Position numbers and translations under genes: made by a program. The notes beneath the pieces were generated by a model, which had not been told where the DNA came from, searched no databases, and saw nothing but the letters and a program-made list of their open reading frames with translations. Of a DNA stretch of 64,000 nt, positions 10,621-22,003 are shown one piece after another (positions within the stretch are counted from its first letter, which is position 1; each line of letters opens with the position of its first letter). Source of the stretch: Pseudeuparius sepicola (Eukaryota; Arthropoda; Insecta; Coleoptera; Anthribidae); the NCBI GenBank assembly GCA_963920635.1, contig OY987299.1:131561373-131625372 (forward strand), given 5' to 3'.

Positions 10621-11358
10621 TACAGTGTGTCCCCGGATTGAGTTCACATAAGATGTAGGTACATAGATAAATAACAAAAAAAATTGAAATGTAAGCTTCT
10701 GAGGATCAGCCCTGCTTGGTTTGAAACTAATTTGTGATATAATTTTACTTTCGAGAAATCACGTATGCCTTGGAAATTATGAAAAAAAATTTTTTACACA
10801 TCAGTAAATTGCCCTTTTTGTACGTTTTACGACAAAATGTTATTAAGGGAAATTGTTTAGGATGAAAAACTGAATAGGTCTGCAAAATTTCCTTGCCATT
10901 GATTTTTTTCTGCTAAAAAATTAAAACGCACAAAAATCAAAGTCGACCTGGCCTTTTGAAAATTTTCACAACCATCCAGTTTTTCATTGTGAATAAATTT
11001 ACTTAATAAAATTTTGATGTGAAACTACACAAAGTGCACTTTTCTAAAAAAAGTAGGAAAATACCAAAAAAATAAAAGTAGGCATAGACTTTCGAAATTT
11101 GGCAAACCTAAGTTTTTCATTCTGAAAAAGTTTCCTTAATAACATTTTGTCGTAAAACCTACAAAAAGGGTACTTTACTGATGTGGAAAATTAGATTCTT
11201 CATAATTTCCAAGGCATAGGTACGTCATTTTTCGAAACTAAAATTATGTCACAAATTAGTTTCAAACCAAGCAGGGCTGACCCCAGAAGCTCAAATTTCA
11301 ACTCGATTTTTTTTTGTTATTCACACCTTATGTGAACTCAATCCGGGGACACACTGTA
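10621..11358. mobile_element. I-family foldback nested in H element
   Basis: It begins TACAGTGTGTCCCCGGATTG and ends with the complement (CAATCCGGGGACACACTGTA). The arms, about 10621-10990 and 11030-11358, are inverted copies. Each arm contains the motif CGACAAAATGTTATTAAG or its complement, a module also present in the M family (34760-35490 and 59982-60634). No protein is encoded. Confidence 0.8.
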
Positions 11359-11401
11359 TATGATACATACAAGCAACCGCCTCTTATGGACCTTTTTCAC
11401 T

Positions 11402-11520
11402 AATAGACCGGGAGATAGTGACAGATTTTTGGACGTGATTTCACTCAGTATGCCTTTCAAAGTGCATCATGATCATGTTTCGTATATTCCCACAATAACA
11501 AGGTAGGTATGAATCAGAGT
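11402..11520. repeat. J-family foldback fragment
   Basis: The segment AATAGACCGGGAGATAGTGA and what follows resembles the terminus of the intact J foldback at 22004-22956 (TAGACCGTCAGACAGTGACA). It is diverged and truncated. No gene. Confidence 0.45.
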
Positions 11521-11993
11521 TTTCATTTATTCGAAAAATATGCATTTTAATATGATTTTAGTCAGGCCGCCATATATGTTTTATAATGAAATTTAAAATA
11601 GAAAATTTCTGCTGAAGAAAAGATGGCATACCGTTTGCGCATTTCCAAGTACACTTTGCATCGAGCACGATGCCGTACGGCGCAACTGCCTTCCAGGAGT
11701 TCCTGACTAAAATACTTACCTATTCTGAAAGATTGCGATGTTATAGGTAACAATTCCGCGATGATCTGGCCACGTTTGACAGGCGACGGGCCCATCTGAG
11801 GCTTACTTCTCACATCTCGGCAAGGCCAACTAATACCTTCTAGATCAGCTCTATCCAAATAGTTGGATAGGGAGAAAAAGACCTATTTCCTGGCCGCTCC
11901 GATCCCCCGATTTGTCTGTTTTGAGACAATTGTTTAATTAAGAGCAGCTGTTTTAGAAGCAATTGCCAGTATTGACAGGCGCTCTCTATAAGA

Positions 11994-12071
11994 AAGGCAA
12001 CAAATTCAGTTTTAAAAAGATCCAATATTTGCATAAATAATGGTGGATTGTTTGAACACCTTTTAAAATAA
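11994..12071 (+). pseudogene. mariner-type transposase C-terminus, unit A
   Basis: In frame, this reads KATNSVLKRSNICI, then NNGGLFEHLLK and a stop at 12069-12071. The pattern (R, spaced C-I, then GG-x-F-E-H-L-L just before the stop) is the hallmark tail of a group of insect Tc1/mariner-type transposases, as I recall it. Upstream the frame is broken: a two-base insertion relative to unit B puts a stop before it. The catalytic domain is absent. It suggests that the autonomous relative of this foldback family encoded such a transposase. Confidence 0.55.
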
Positions 12072-12351
12072 TGATAATTTGAATTTGAGTTTTTAATTTT
12101 CGTTTTATTTTGTTACATTTTGTTACCAGCTAAAAACAAAATATTAGAAAGTTTGAAGTATGTCTAATCGTTGAGTGTCACTCAACGGTCTAATTATAAA
12201 ATAGAACGTAATTATGAAAATATTCCATGTGCCAATTTAAAAAAAAAAAAACAGAAAATTAGCCATAGCTTTTTTATAATATTTTTTATAATAACTGTCT
12301 GTTTTGGTTTTCTTGTTGTGGGGAACAGTATATCAAATAAAGTATGAGACA

Positions 12352-12498
12352 ATTATTGTTGAATTAAGAGTAGAAGCAATTGCCAGTGTTAACAGGCACT
12401 CTCTAAGAAAGGCGACAAATTCAGTTTTAAAAAGATGCAATATTTGCATAAATAATAATGGTGGATTATTTGAAAACCTTTTTTATTTTAAAAGGTGA
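12352..12498 (+). pseudogene. mariner-type transposase C-terminus, unit B
   Basis: This is the paralogous copy of unit A, with an intact short frame. It reads ELRVEAIASVNRHSLRKATN, then SVLKRCNICINNNGGLFENL, followed by a frame that runs past the normal end of the family because the stop is lost. The GGHFEHL-like motif survives as GGLFENL. Only about the last 45 residues of the protein are left. No promoter or catalytic triad is present, so it is a dead fragment. Confidence 0.55.
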
Positions 12499-12742
12499 CC
12501 TTTTAAAGGAATAATTATTCCTTTACTCAATGATTTGTTGAGTTTTTTTAATTTTTGTTTTATTTTGTTACATTTTGTTGCCAGGTAAAAATAAAATATT
12601 TGAAAGTTGGAAGTATGTCTTATTATAAAATAGAACGTAATTATTAAAATATTCCATGGCTGACTGCGAAAATTAAAAAAAAATCAGAAAATTAGCCATA
12701 GCTATTTTATTTTTTATAATAACTATGCCGAGTTTTGTATCC

Positions 12743-12906
12743 AGTGGCGTATCCAGGGGGGGGGGGGGGCTTTGGGGGCTTTAGCCCCCCTCAAACATCT
12801 GCCGCGTGGTATATAAAATTTTAAAACATTAGTTTTGCCGTAAATATTACCGAAGATTTTTTTTAAATAATTAGCCCCCCCTCAACTTTACATTCTGGTT
12901 ACGCCA
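12743..12906. mobile_element. short hAT-type MITE
   Basis: The terminus CAGTGGCGTATCCAGG and opposite end CTGGTTACGCCACT form an imperfect inverted pair around about 165 bases with G/C tracts. The flanks TTGTATC and TTATATC look like a one-mismatch target duplication, as expected for the 8-bp hAT class. No coding capacity. Confidence 0.65.
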
Positions 12907-13315
12907 CTTTATATCATTGGAAACCTCAAAAAATGGCCGATTTGACAAGGCCACAGCCAACTATGATTTACATTTAAAAAAACACAAGTTTATATGTCAT
13001 ATTTCAAAAATCACAAACGACATAAAAATTTGATAAGATTATCTTATTAAGCTCAAAATTATCTACAATTTTTGTCTCTACAGATTCTCTGTATAATCAG
13101 AAATAACGGAGCTACAGAGATCTGATGAAATAGCAAAAATCACTTTCAAAATATCTAGTGAGCCATGAACTTTTTTAAAAATCCAAAAGGGGCATTAGAT
13201 TGAGCATTCAAAATTGCAATTCTTTCTCTATTTAACCTTTGTTCTAGCTCTCCTAGTTTCCGTGATCCCCATAGTGTTCATAGAAAAAAACTCACCCTGT
13301 ATATATATTATATAT

Positions 13316-13460
13316 AGGAAAATCGAATTTACCATATGTTGTTATCCCCAGGGGCCACTCGTAAATTTCCCGTCATTCTACTCAGCATCGATGTTCTTTT
13401 CAACCCTCTCCGCGAGGCTTGTATGCGGAAGTAGGGCACCTAAATCTGTCACTATCTGAC
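13316..13460. repeat. J-family foldback arm fragment
   Basis: It aligns with 22810-22956 of the intact J element: AAAATCGAATTTACCATATG, GACTCAGCATCGAT-like and CTGTCACTATCTGACGG. It is diverged by point changes. The 81-codon frame here is incidental. Confidence 0.6.
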
Positions 13461-13840
13461 GGTGAATTTACGCAGTAATGTGCCTCCCGGCAAAACGGAT
13501 TCATCTGACAATCCACCCGAGGTGATTCAGCACGTCAGCAACAACAGCAACAACAGGTAGTGCCGAGGTACCGAGTGCCCTTGTGCCGCGGCGGCACCAA
13601 AGGTCAAGTCAAATATCAATCTGCGGCCGCCTTTAATTTGTTAATAACGTTACGCGAGGCGCAATTAATCCATCGGCGCGCTGAAAGTTCAAGACAGATG
13701 GTATCGGTCGCGTCACGCGGAAAGAAGGAATCGACGGCATTTCGCGTGGTAGAAGGAGCTAATTAATAATTTGGCGTGAATATGTTTCGTGGGGGAGTTA
13801 ATTGGAAGCCGCGCAGGCGGGTTGGTGATGGGATAATTTT
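13460..13840. other. GC-richer unique island, no gene recognised
   Basis: Non-repetitive, with GCGGCGGCACC near 13598 and AATT/TAAT-type motifs (TTAATTTGTTAATAACG, GCAATTAATCC, GCTAATTAATAATTTGG). A 68-codon plus frame lacks recognisable similarity. It is a candidate cis-regulatory segment by composition only. Confidence 0.3.
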
Positions 13841-14750
13841 GCAACGGTTAGGTTTTTGTCATTTTTTAATAATTTTGAACTTATTGAAAATTGTAACTTC
13901 ATAAAAACTATTTTGTAGGACTACCTTCAAACTCTATTAACGGTCAGCCTTCTCCATACTACTTTCACAGTTCTCGCCCATTCAAGATGCTGCTGTGAAG
14001 ATTGCACGTCGATTCTGATTTTTTAGCGGTTAGATTTGTGCTTCTGCAGGAACTATCAGAAAACTGACACGTTTTTTTTTATTAAATAGGGGCTATATCC
14101 TATAGTGTTGAACGGCGTTTGGTATACACTTAAAATTCGGTGAGGCGTATTACTAAGTATATCTCACTGTTCCCGGCATATAATAGATAAATATTGCTTA
14201 CATTATTTTGTATACTTACAATATGTGCTAAAAATTAAAAAGTTTTCAATTTAGTTTCAGATATAAACCCATAAAATTGCATGCATTCTGTGTATAATTA
14301 TTTCTTCAACTAAAAGTAGTTTCACATAGTGTCTCAGTGTTCCCCATGCCTGGGTAACAGTTAGACAAATGTCAAGTGTAAATAAAAAAGAAATAATTTT
14401 TAACAAATTATTGAATTTCGAATTTTACGTTGGGAAAAGATATCATAAATGATGATGAGTATTCGCCTTTAAAATATGGTTGCATTTCTACATAGTCCAA
14501 ATTTGTATACAACATAATGATTCAGTAGGTAAACAAATTACATTTAACTTAAAATACCCTAAAGTTCATCCACTTTTAAGGAAGAATACTCATCTTCATT
14601 TATGACATTTTTTCCTATATAACGTTATCCAAAGAAAGGTTTCATTTTCGAAAAAAAAAATACATACATACAGTGCAAAATTTAAATTGGAAGTTTCAAG
14701 GTAGAATATTTTCCAAATGCTTGAAACAAACATACACACAATAGTATAGG
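13841..14750. other. AT-rich spacer without gene
   Basis: No open frame or repeat terminus worth reporting. An inverted resemblance between about 14440-14475 (ATATCATAAATGATGATGAG) and about 14585-14610 suggests a decayed foldback. Confidence 0.4.
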
Positions 14751-14753
14751 TAC

Positions 14754-15738
14754 AATTTTAAAATTGTACAAATCCGTAAATTCTTCATTTTTGGAAATAA
14801 TCGCCTAAACTTTTTTTTGTTTGAAAGGCCTTCAAAAATCCGCTTCTTTTGACCTTCCTGCCATTTTCAAAATGCCAATCCAGGGCCGGCTGCGATTTTT
14901 TTATATCTCCGATTTTCACGAATTTTTTATTTAAAATCTGACCCAGCATCGTTAATCAGATCACCCCCAAACCCCTATATACAGAATTTGAATAAAAAAT
15001 ATACAGGGAGTTCCATTCTGCAGGGTGTCAGAATTGAGCAAAATAAGAATTTTAAAGGCATCTGCCGAGTCAAGTGTGCCATGGAATCCCCTCAAAACAT
15101 TTGAATGGTCAATAGGACCACTTATGGTGTTGGTGTGCAAAGGTCCAATACAAAATATACAGAGTGTCCTTATCTGTGCTATCTCAAATTACTGAATTTT
15201 TGGAACTTTAGGTATATGGGTCAAAAATCGAGTACATATATCAACGAACACTACAAACGAACTAAATCTAAAAAATAGTCAGTCAGCAAGTCCATATGAG
15301 TTAAGGTGGCTGGGGTGCCACAACAGGAAACGCACAGAAAATGTATCATCTTAGACATGCAGTGACTTTGTTGAGAAAGATCCAATAATTTCAATTGTTT
15401 TTATTTGTTAGTTGGCATTTTGTAAAGAAATACATTACTTTTGTGATTATCAATATTTTTTCAATGATTCCAGAGCACTCTTGATCCGTACAAAGTTTCA
15501 TAAAATTTCAGAATTTTGAGATGGCGCAGAGAAAAATACCCTGTATATTTTTGTAGTAAATCTTTTCACACCAATATTTTGAGTAGTCCTGACGACCTTT
15601 CAACTGTTTTGAAAAGATTTCATGGCACACTTGACTCCCCAGATATCTTTAAAATTCCTATTTTGCTCAACAAAAAAAGTTTAGGGGATTATCTTCAAAA
15701 ATGAAGATTTTACGGCTTTGCACAGTTTTAAAGTTGGA
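14754..15738. mobile_element. K-family foldback, copy 1 (eroded ends)
   Basis: The inverted arms begin near AAAATTGTACAAATCCGTAA and end near the complement at 15738. The interior matches K copies 27826-29077 and 39113-40249, including the subterminal ATACAGGGAGTTCCATTCTG and GGCACACTTGACTC. The usual TACAGGGTGTC tips are lost. The recurring frame of about 60-80 codons containing FHGTLDSPD exists in each arm of each copy because the arms are homologous. I do not treat it as a gene. Confidence 0.75.
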
Positions 15739-16420
15739 AGTTGGTATAGGTCTTTGGTTTGGGCAGAGATTTATATTATGAACAACTTCTAATATGAAAT
15801 AAGTGGAATTTCTGACAAATAAAAACTCGGCTTACATTATATGTACTTTCAACGAAAGTTCGCTTGAATATCCAAACGTTAAATTTCAACTCTTAATTTT
15901 TTTATCTTTCAAACCTAGAATACAATGCCGTTAACAAAGGGGCACCCTGTATATCTACTCAAATCAAGAAATGAATTCCCATTATTTGAAAACCTCATAA
16001 ATTTTTTGCTAGTGAAATGTGACCCCATTCCTAGAGGTGAACGGTGGAATGCCTGCCACATTTTCACAATATTATCTTCTTAAAATATTAATTGAGATTT
16101 GCAATGAGTTACCTGAAAGGAATTTTGTTTCCTATTAACTTTGCGGTGAAAAAAATAAAATATCTAATTACTAATCGAACTTATTACGCGAAACCCGTTT
16201 TATGTACTTAAGACCAACACAATTTAGGAGTTAAGTGAAGTAACGAAATAATTAAACTGTCGACAGGTACACAGGGTGTTTCGGATATTTTGACCACGCA
16301 CCTTCAAAATATTAAATAAGACCATAATGATTGAATGGTTAATATAGAAACATTTTAAAATATTTGCGTCCTTTTCCAAGCTACCTCGACAAATATAGCC
16401 TCACGAAGCTCTATTTACTC
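15739..16420. other. spacer with orphan foldback termini
   Basis: Lone termini occur at about 15948 (CACCCTGTATAT) and at about 16271 (ACACAGGGTGTTTCGG), with no matching partners found. Otherwise AT-rich and non-coding. Confidence 0.4.
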
Positions 16421-17040
16421 GCTAATATCACCACAAAGGACCAGATTAAATTTTCTCACGCTAGAATAAACCACCATCAAGCGTGCAGTCCTCTCCATCC
16501 GACTTACCATCACAATTCGCCAAATATTTAGATTTATTAATTTCACAGCATGGGATGATCCAGAAATTATGCGGAGTGCTCATTTAAATTGCATGCGGGC
16601 CCGTATAGCCCACGATGAATTTGGCAACAAATCAGATTAGGAGCCGAGGGGTGAACGCATCGTTTAAAGGGGTGCATATGAGTTTTTTCGCAAAGGACGC
16701 AAAAAAGGACCACGCTGAGAGGACAAGCCGAGGTACACCGGTCGCAGGGCATTATGAATTATTTATCTAGAGGAACGGGAAGGGGTTCCGTAATGAGGTC
16801 TACCTGTAACCGTCGAAAGATGAATTGTTTTTGGTGGGATTAAGAGATCCTCTCTGGTATCATGTTACAATGCCCAGGTAAATATATTATGTGCGCTGCA
16901 CCATACGGAAAACGTTCAACCAAGCTGCTTTACTTATTGTTTCATCTCGGTTTGATTCAGTTTCAAATGGATCCCGGGTAGGTAGTAACTATCGTTAAGT
17001 AAAATCCATTGTATTGATGCATGTAATTAATTCGCGAACC
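16421..17040. other. GC-moderate unique island
   Basis: This stretch (richest at 16570-16760) is not shared with any repeat in the window and has only a 61-codon minus frame rich in Cys. I see no splice sites that would make a convincing exon. Possible host regulatory DNA. Confidence 0.3.
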
Positions 17041-17440
17041 TTTATTCTAAAATGAGAACAATCCCATTGTATTATGTAACCCTCTTTTGATTCTAACGGT
17101 CACTTTTATAGTCTCCTAATATCCACATGTTTCCTCTATGGCAAAACCTTCCAGTCTCAGGTTCTATCACTATCAAGTAAACTCTATTTACTGATTTATC
17201 GGAAACATCATATATTATGGAGCAAGGCTTCTGAGATACCCTTGAATAATAATAATTCTATCTTTCTGCCATTTACAAGTTTGTTTATTGAACTCTATTT
17301 ATCACGAAAGGATTAATGAAATTGAACAGTGTTTGCAATTCTTCAGCAGCTTTCATATCACTTTCGTTTTTTACCACGTTTTTGTTACCTCGCTTCCTTG
17401 TCCTCCTGTTTATGTGTTCGTCAAATTTTGCAATCGATTT
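17041..17440. other. AT-rich spacer
   Basis: No gene, RNA or repeat terminus recognised. Confidence 0.4.
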
Positions 17441-17449
17441 TAAACTGAT

Positions 17450-17830
17450 TTACAGGTGAGCTAGAGACTTGAAACTTTGAACATAGCTCAACCGAAGTTT
17501 GTGTCTAGTGCGCGTGTGTCCTGGCGGAGGGGAACCGTATGGCCTTATGGCCTCTGGGTGGGAGCCGTGCCGTCCAGGAGTATTATCGCCGCTCGCGCCG
17601 ACGCGTGAGCACTGTAAGGGGAATTCTCCCCCCGGAATGGACAGTGGAGCCTGAGACACAGACGGGTGAACTGCTTACGGGAGATCCGCGAGTTCCGACG
17701 GTCCGGGTGGGTGGAAGCCGTTCCCGTGTTGTAACGTATCTACTCGAGGATTTTCGTTGTCGACCCACTCCCTGATACGGTTCCTATTCGGCCTTTCACG
17801 CTGCCGATCAACTGGGACCTCGTCAATATT
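17450..17830 (+). other. GC-rich island with unidentified open frame
   Basis: GC content jumps sharply here. A plus-strand frame of 78 codons (ATG 17539, stop before 17776) contains YYRRSRRRVSTVRG and LLTGDPRVPTVRVG. Upstream of the ATG the frame stays open back to a TAG near 17507. The opposite strand is also open for 61-69 codons, as often happens in GC-rich DNA. I recognise no domain. It could be an exon piece, a GC-rich transposon fragment or non-coding. The sharp composition edge argues for inserted DNA. Confidence 0.3.
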
Positions 17831-18457
17831 TACAGTATACTGAGATGAGTTTTCATTTTTATTTCGAAAAAAATAGACTGAATACCAAAAATATTTGCTA
17901 TGTTTATATTATATTTATACATATTACAAAAGCCAGGAAGATGATGTCACCATAACAACATTTGCTTTGCCTCGGGATGAAAATTTGCGCCAAAAATGGA
18001 TTAGTCAAATTCCAACTGAGATTTAATTTCTAAAAAACCCTTACCTAAGTATGTGTGGCAACACATTTTCAAGAATGTGAAACAATTAAAGTGGACAAAT
18101 GTGTTGTGGGAGGAAAATACCTAAGCTAAAGGAAGGTGCTGTCCCAACAATTTTTGAGAATGTGCCAAAATATTTTAGTGCAGTGCCGTTTAACACTCAG
18201 CCCAAAACAGCTGAGGCAGGTTGAAAATTTTGAAAAAACAATTAGAGAAAGCCTGGATGCACAAAACCAATAATGTAATAGATGAAAGAAAACTCGCCAA
18301 ATTGTTACGAAATTTGTTTTTTCTACTTTTCTCCAAAAATGCCTTTTATTATAAAGGACTAAGTTGGTCACGTGACTACGCGTTTATGCGTTAGCGCTAT
18401 GGCCTGTCTTTATCGTTGGCCTCGTCATAGAACTGAATGACAATACAATTATTAATA
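17831..18457. other. AT-rich spacer without gene
   Basis: An 81-codon minus frame at 18126-18371 has no recognisable features. Nothing else is supported. Confidence 0.35.
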
Positions 18458-19098
18458 TACAGGGTGTCCTGGAATTATGCGTCAGGATTTCGGAGGGCGA
18501 ATCTACACGAAAAATTAATGCCACAAAGTCCTATACAATTTTTTCGAAAGCTCAAAATTGACGAAGATACAGGGCGCGAAAAAAAACATGATGTTAATTT
18601 TTTTAATAATGTTTTATCAATCATGTCGATTTTTGTCAAATTTTGCATACATATCACTAGTGTTCCTTTGTACTTACCATAATAATTTGACGCAGATCGT
18701 CAATGCCCAAGGGCCCAAACTGTCCTTCACCTTAAGAAAATGACTTAAAAAAATTTTGTTTAAATATTTTTATAAATTTGGATAGCAGATTATTAAAAAG
18801 CATCACAATCTCTTTAAAAAAGGTCCTCTTATTGCATCACGTTAAAATGAACCATTTCCGAGCAAAACCACTTTAAACATAAATAATTAGAAATTCTTAT
18901 TTTATTTATTTTATTTAACAGAGCAAGCCTAGAAAACAAACTCTTTAGTTTCCTTAGAAACAACATGACAAAACATGACGTTATGTTATAAATTTTGAGA
19001 TGTCACAATGTTAAAAAAATTATCAAAAAAATGTTGTTTTTTTTTCGCGCCCTGTGTCTCCGTCAATTTTCTGACGCGCAATTTCCGGACACCCTGTA
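18458..19098. mobile_element. Z-family foldback (short arms)
   Basis: It begins TACAGGGTGTCC(T)GG and ends CCGGACACCCTGTA. The inner motif GATACAGGGCGCGAAAAAAA pairs with TTTTTTTCGCGCCCTGTGTC near 19040. The arms pair only at the ends (about 100 bases), leaving a long AT-rich loop. No coding content is recognised. Confidence 0.75.
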
Positions 19099-19204
19099 TA
19101 TTATTATTTTGTTATTATAAAAAATTATGAATATTAAAAATACTAGTGGAAATTTATGAACGGATAAGCACATACCATAAGCTGGTAACAAATAAAAATA
19201 ACGT

Positions 19205-19523
19205 GTTACAATTTTTAAAAAGCACAAGTTTATGTCAAAATGGCAGTTGTCGCGCATAAAGTAGCACATAACACCGCATTGGAGACACAACTTTGGTATT
19301 TACACTTTTTATCGAAAATCAGAAACAACGTATCTAAATAGATTAGAATAAATCTCCAAAATTTCATTTTTTCAAAATATCTAGCAAGCCTTCACTTTTT
19401 CAAAAATCCACAAGGCGCGTTAAATTGGGCCCACAAAACTGCAATTCTTTCCCCATTTAACCTTCCTTCTATCTAGTTTCCGAGATCCCCATACTGATCA
19501 ACAAAAAAAAACTCACCCTGTAT
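19205..19523. mobile_element. lone right arm of H-family foldback
   Basis: It aligns with 12975-13302. Shared features include AAGTTTATGTCA, CAAAATATCTAG, GCAATTCTTT, GAGATCCCCATA and the terminus CTCACCCTGTA. The left partner is missing, so this is a solo arm or a product of recombination within a foldback. Confidence 0.65.
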
Positions 19524-20110
19524 AATTATGCACTTAAATCGCTAACAATTAGGTATTGTCAGGTATTGTATTGCACTGCAAATGTTTTCTGAACGACAGC
19601 TACTCATCTACACCTCTTATTATCTATGGTGCATGCGCCTCGCGCTTTTAGCATCTTTATGAGGCCAGGAAAAGTTATTTTTCTTGAAATCGGCATTAAA
19701 ATGAAAGAAATTGTTCAAATATATTCTTAGACAATATAGTGTGACTGAAGTCATTGATGATTTTTGCACAATACCTGTGTCTCGTTTTTGAGGTGGCAGA
19801 AAATTTTGTGTATTTGCTTGCTTGCCTATATATGTAGTCAAGATTACCAATGTTTATGTGCGAATTACATAGGAAGGTAAAATATTACCAATTTGTTCCT
19901 TTAGAAAATTATTTGAAAAACCTAAGTGTTATCTAAAACTAGTAATTTCCAACCTAATAAGCTTCATAAACGGTCAACTTTTAAGGAACTTATTTAGTCA
20001 TAATTTAGTTTATTAGTACCTAAAATCAAGCTATGAAGTCAAGGAAAATTTTATAATCAATTTTCTGGTGAATATTTAATTCTATTTAACTTTCTAGATG
20101 TCCTTATATA
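19524..20110. other. AT-rich spacer
   Basis: It includes a short stretch near 19672 (TTCTTGAAATCGGCATTAAA) identical to the start of the X repeat at 20661, so it is probably a truncated X copy. No gene. Confidence 0.4.
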
Positions 20111-20658
20111 TACAGGGTTATTCAGTTTTATTTTTGGACGCTTCAAGAGGTGATACTCGTAGAAAACACAAAAATAACCGCACTTTCTTGTATAAACTAG
20201 GTATATCTTTTTAAGGCCTTATAAAAAACTGGGTGTTAAATTTGTAAAAAATATATATGTAAATATGTGCGGACTATATTGAATATTTACCAAACTAGTT
20301 GAGATATTTAAGTCATATTCGGTACACGTTATAATGGCATGGGTTAGCATAAGCCTGTTAATATCAAACATTTTTTACAACCATAGTGTCGGAGAAGTGT
20401 TTAATAATTATAGTAGATACAATGGTTTTTAGGGAAAAAAAATAATCACCTTGTATATATACTAATAAAATGTATTGCATTTCTTATGTAAATTTTAATT
20501 GTAAAAAAAACGTCCTCTTGGCATTTTTTGTGTCATGGCTTCATGGAATATTTGATTTTTTTGTATTATTTCGGAGTATTTCTGAAAAATTATCTAAAAA
20601 ATTTGCTTCATAAGTAAGACTTAAAGTAGAAATAATGTGTTTACTATTTTAAATAAAG
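20111..20658. mobile_element. lone left arm of W-family foldback
   Basis: It matches 61499-62030, the left arm of the intact W element. Shared features are TACAGGGT(G)ATTCAGTTTTA, CAAACTAGTTGAGATATTTA and GCATGGGTTAGCATAA. The right arm is absent, and an X repeat starts at the broken edge. Confidence 0.7.
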
Positions 20659-20660
20659 TA

Positions 20661-21365
20661 ACTTTTCTTGAAATCGGCATTAAAATGTCCCAAAATCGTC
20701 ATTAAAAGCACAGAAATCGTACAATAATGTAGCCCATTATTGTACGATTTTTTCAATAAGTAGGCCTTGGCGAGATGTAAACATCAAACGTCAGACGCGG
20801 AGAAATCGCCCGTCAAAAGTGACCAAATATTCAAAACCCGGCCGATAAAGGCTCATTTCACTTTTCGTACACATTGCGAAATTGTTTCCTATAGAAGCGC
20901 AATCCTTCAGTATACATATTTTAGTACATTTGAAAATCAATAGATTTGTTGTGTAGGCTGCACAAGAAGCAGCAGTTTGGTTTTTCTGTCAGAAGGTGCC
21001 GTACATCATTATACTTGTCCAAGGTAGAGCGATCGGTAAAGTCAAGCAACGCCGCGCGTAGTCGGTTCGTGGACGGGTGATCCATTATTATTATTTTCTT
21101 GCCTAATAAAACTTTTTTTTTTCCGATTTCAAAAAAATATATAATATGTACCTCGGCACTGAAGTTCTTTTTATGACTCATGTGGTTTATTTGCCTCGGC
21201 CAGAGGCCTCAGCAACTAAACTCCACATGAGTCATAAAAAGTTGAACTTAGTGCCTTGGTACATAAATAACTATTTCTTGAAATCGCCAGTAAAGTGTCT
21301 CAAAATCGTCATTAAAAAAAGCTCAGAAATTGCAACTGAAGTAGCCCATTATTATACTCTTTAAT
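20661..21365 (+). mobile_element. X repeat copy 1 with 5S-rRNA-like core and partial second unit
   Basis: It starts CTTGAAATCGGCATTAAA and runs through CATCAAACGTCAGACGCGG to a core at about 21022-21083 containing AAGTCAAGCAACGCCGCGCG and GTGGACGGGTGATCC. It ends in a hairpin (21141-21265) built from CACTGAAGTTCTTTTTATGA and its complement. From about 21285 the start of the unit is repeated. Other copies are at 51650-52243 (plus) and at 24299-24346 with 25757-26212 (minus, interrupted). The core resembles the 5S rRNA internal promoter, which would make X a 5S-derived (SINE3-like) element. That is inferred from memory of 5S sequences. Confidence 0.55.
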
Positions 21366-22003
21366 CCGTTTTTTATATTATTATATTATACTTTTAAAAA
21401 CGTGCAGGGGTATTAATTTTTTTTATTTAAATTTTATTATTATAAACTAATAAGTTAGTAATAAGAATAAGTAATAAGCACAGAATGACTTCTGGCACTA
21501 ACATTGATATAATATATTATAACGACAATTTTTTTCTTCTACAATAGTTCCTTTTGTCTAATCATGTCACTGAAATGGTAGCAATAAAATCAAGTGACAT
21601 GTTCATTAAAAACAATTAGACATTTCACCTTTTAAAATCACATTCAAATAAATCAATAAACATTGTAAAAATACGACATTAATTATGTAAACAAATTTCT
21701 GCAGTCTGACACCTTTTCCAAACAAAAATGAAAGTAAATCAATCTGGTGACAAATACTGCCCTATTAACTTTTAAATATTATGATTGTAATATATGGAAA
21801 GAATTAATATGGGTAAAGGTGGAGCGTGGGAATTCAAGAAAACACCAGGTACCTGTGCGACTTTACACAATCAATCATTTAAAACATTATGTAAATGCGT
21901 TTTCAACGTGAGTCATATTTACTTGAAATGGTTTTTTTCCTTGGAAATGCAGTGCTACTGTTGACATGGCAATATATATTTTTTCAAGTGTGCTCTAATA
22001 ATA
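21366..22003. other. AT-rich spacer without gene
   Basis: No coding frame or repeat terminus recognised. Confidence 0.4.

Larger units (their letters stand above)
11927..12735 (+). repeat. tandem duplication in H loop (units about 420 bp apart)
   Basis: Units 11927-12300 and about 12349-12735 align in the same orientation. Both include AGAAGCAATTGCCAGT, the transposase-tail codons, TTTATTTTGTTACATTTTGT and an AT-rich AAATTAGCCATAGCT end. Small insertions and deletions distinguish them. Confidence 0.7.
10009..13302. mobile_element. H-family composite foldback with nested insertions
   Basis: The left end TACAGGGTGGG and right end CTCACCCTGTA are joined by long inverted arms. Bases 10011-10230 pair with about 12915-13300, and 10230-10340 pairs with 12610-12735. 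A further copy of that last arm segment lies at 12190-12300. The enlarged loop holds a nested foldback (10621-11358), a J-family scrap (from about 11402), two copies of a mariner-type transposase tail, and a hAT MITE (12743-12906). A lone right arm of the same family is at 19205-19523. Confidence 0.75.

Noticed and set aside
12304..12498. Complete small gene MVFLLWGTVY...
   Set aside because: Only the C-terminal part matches a transposase tail. The upstream residues come from non-coding repeat sequence and the frame runs past the family's normal stop.
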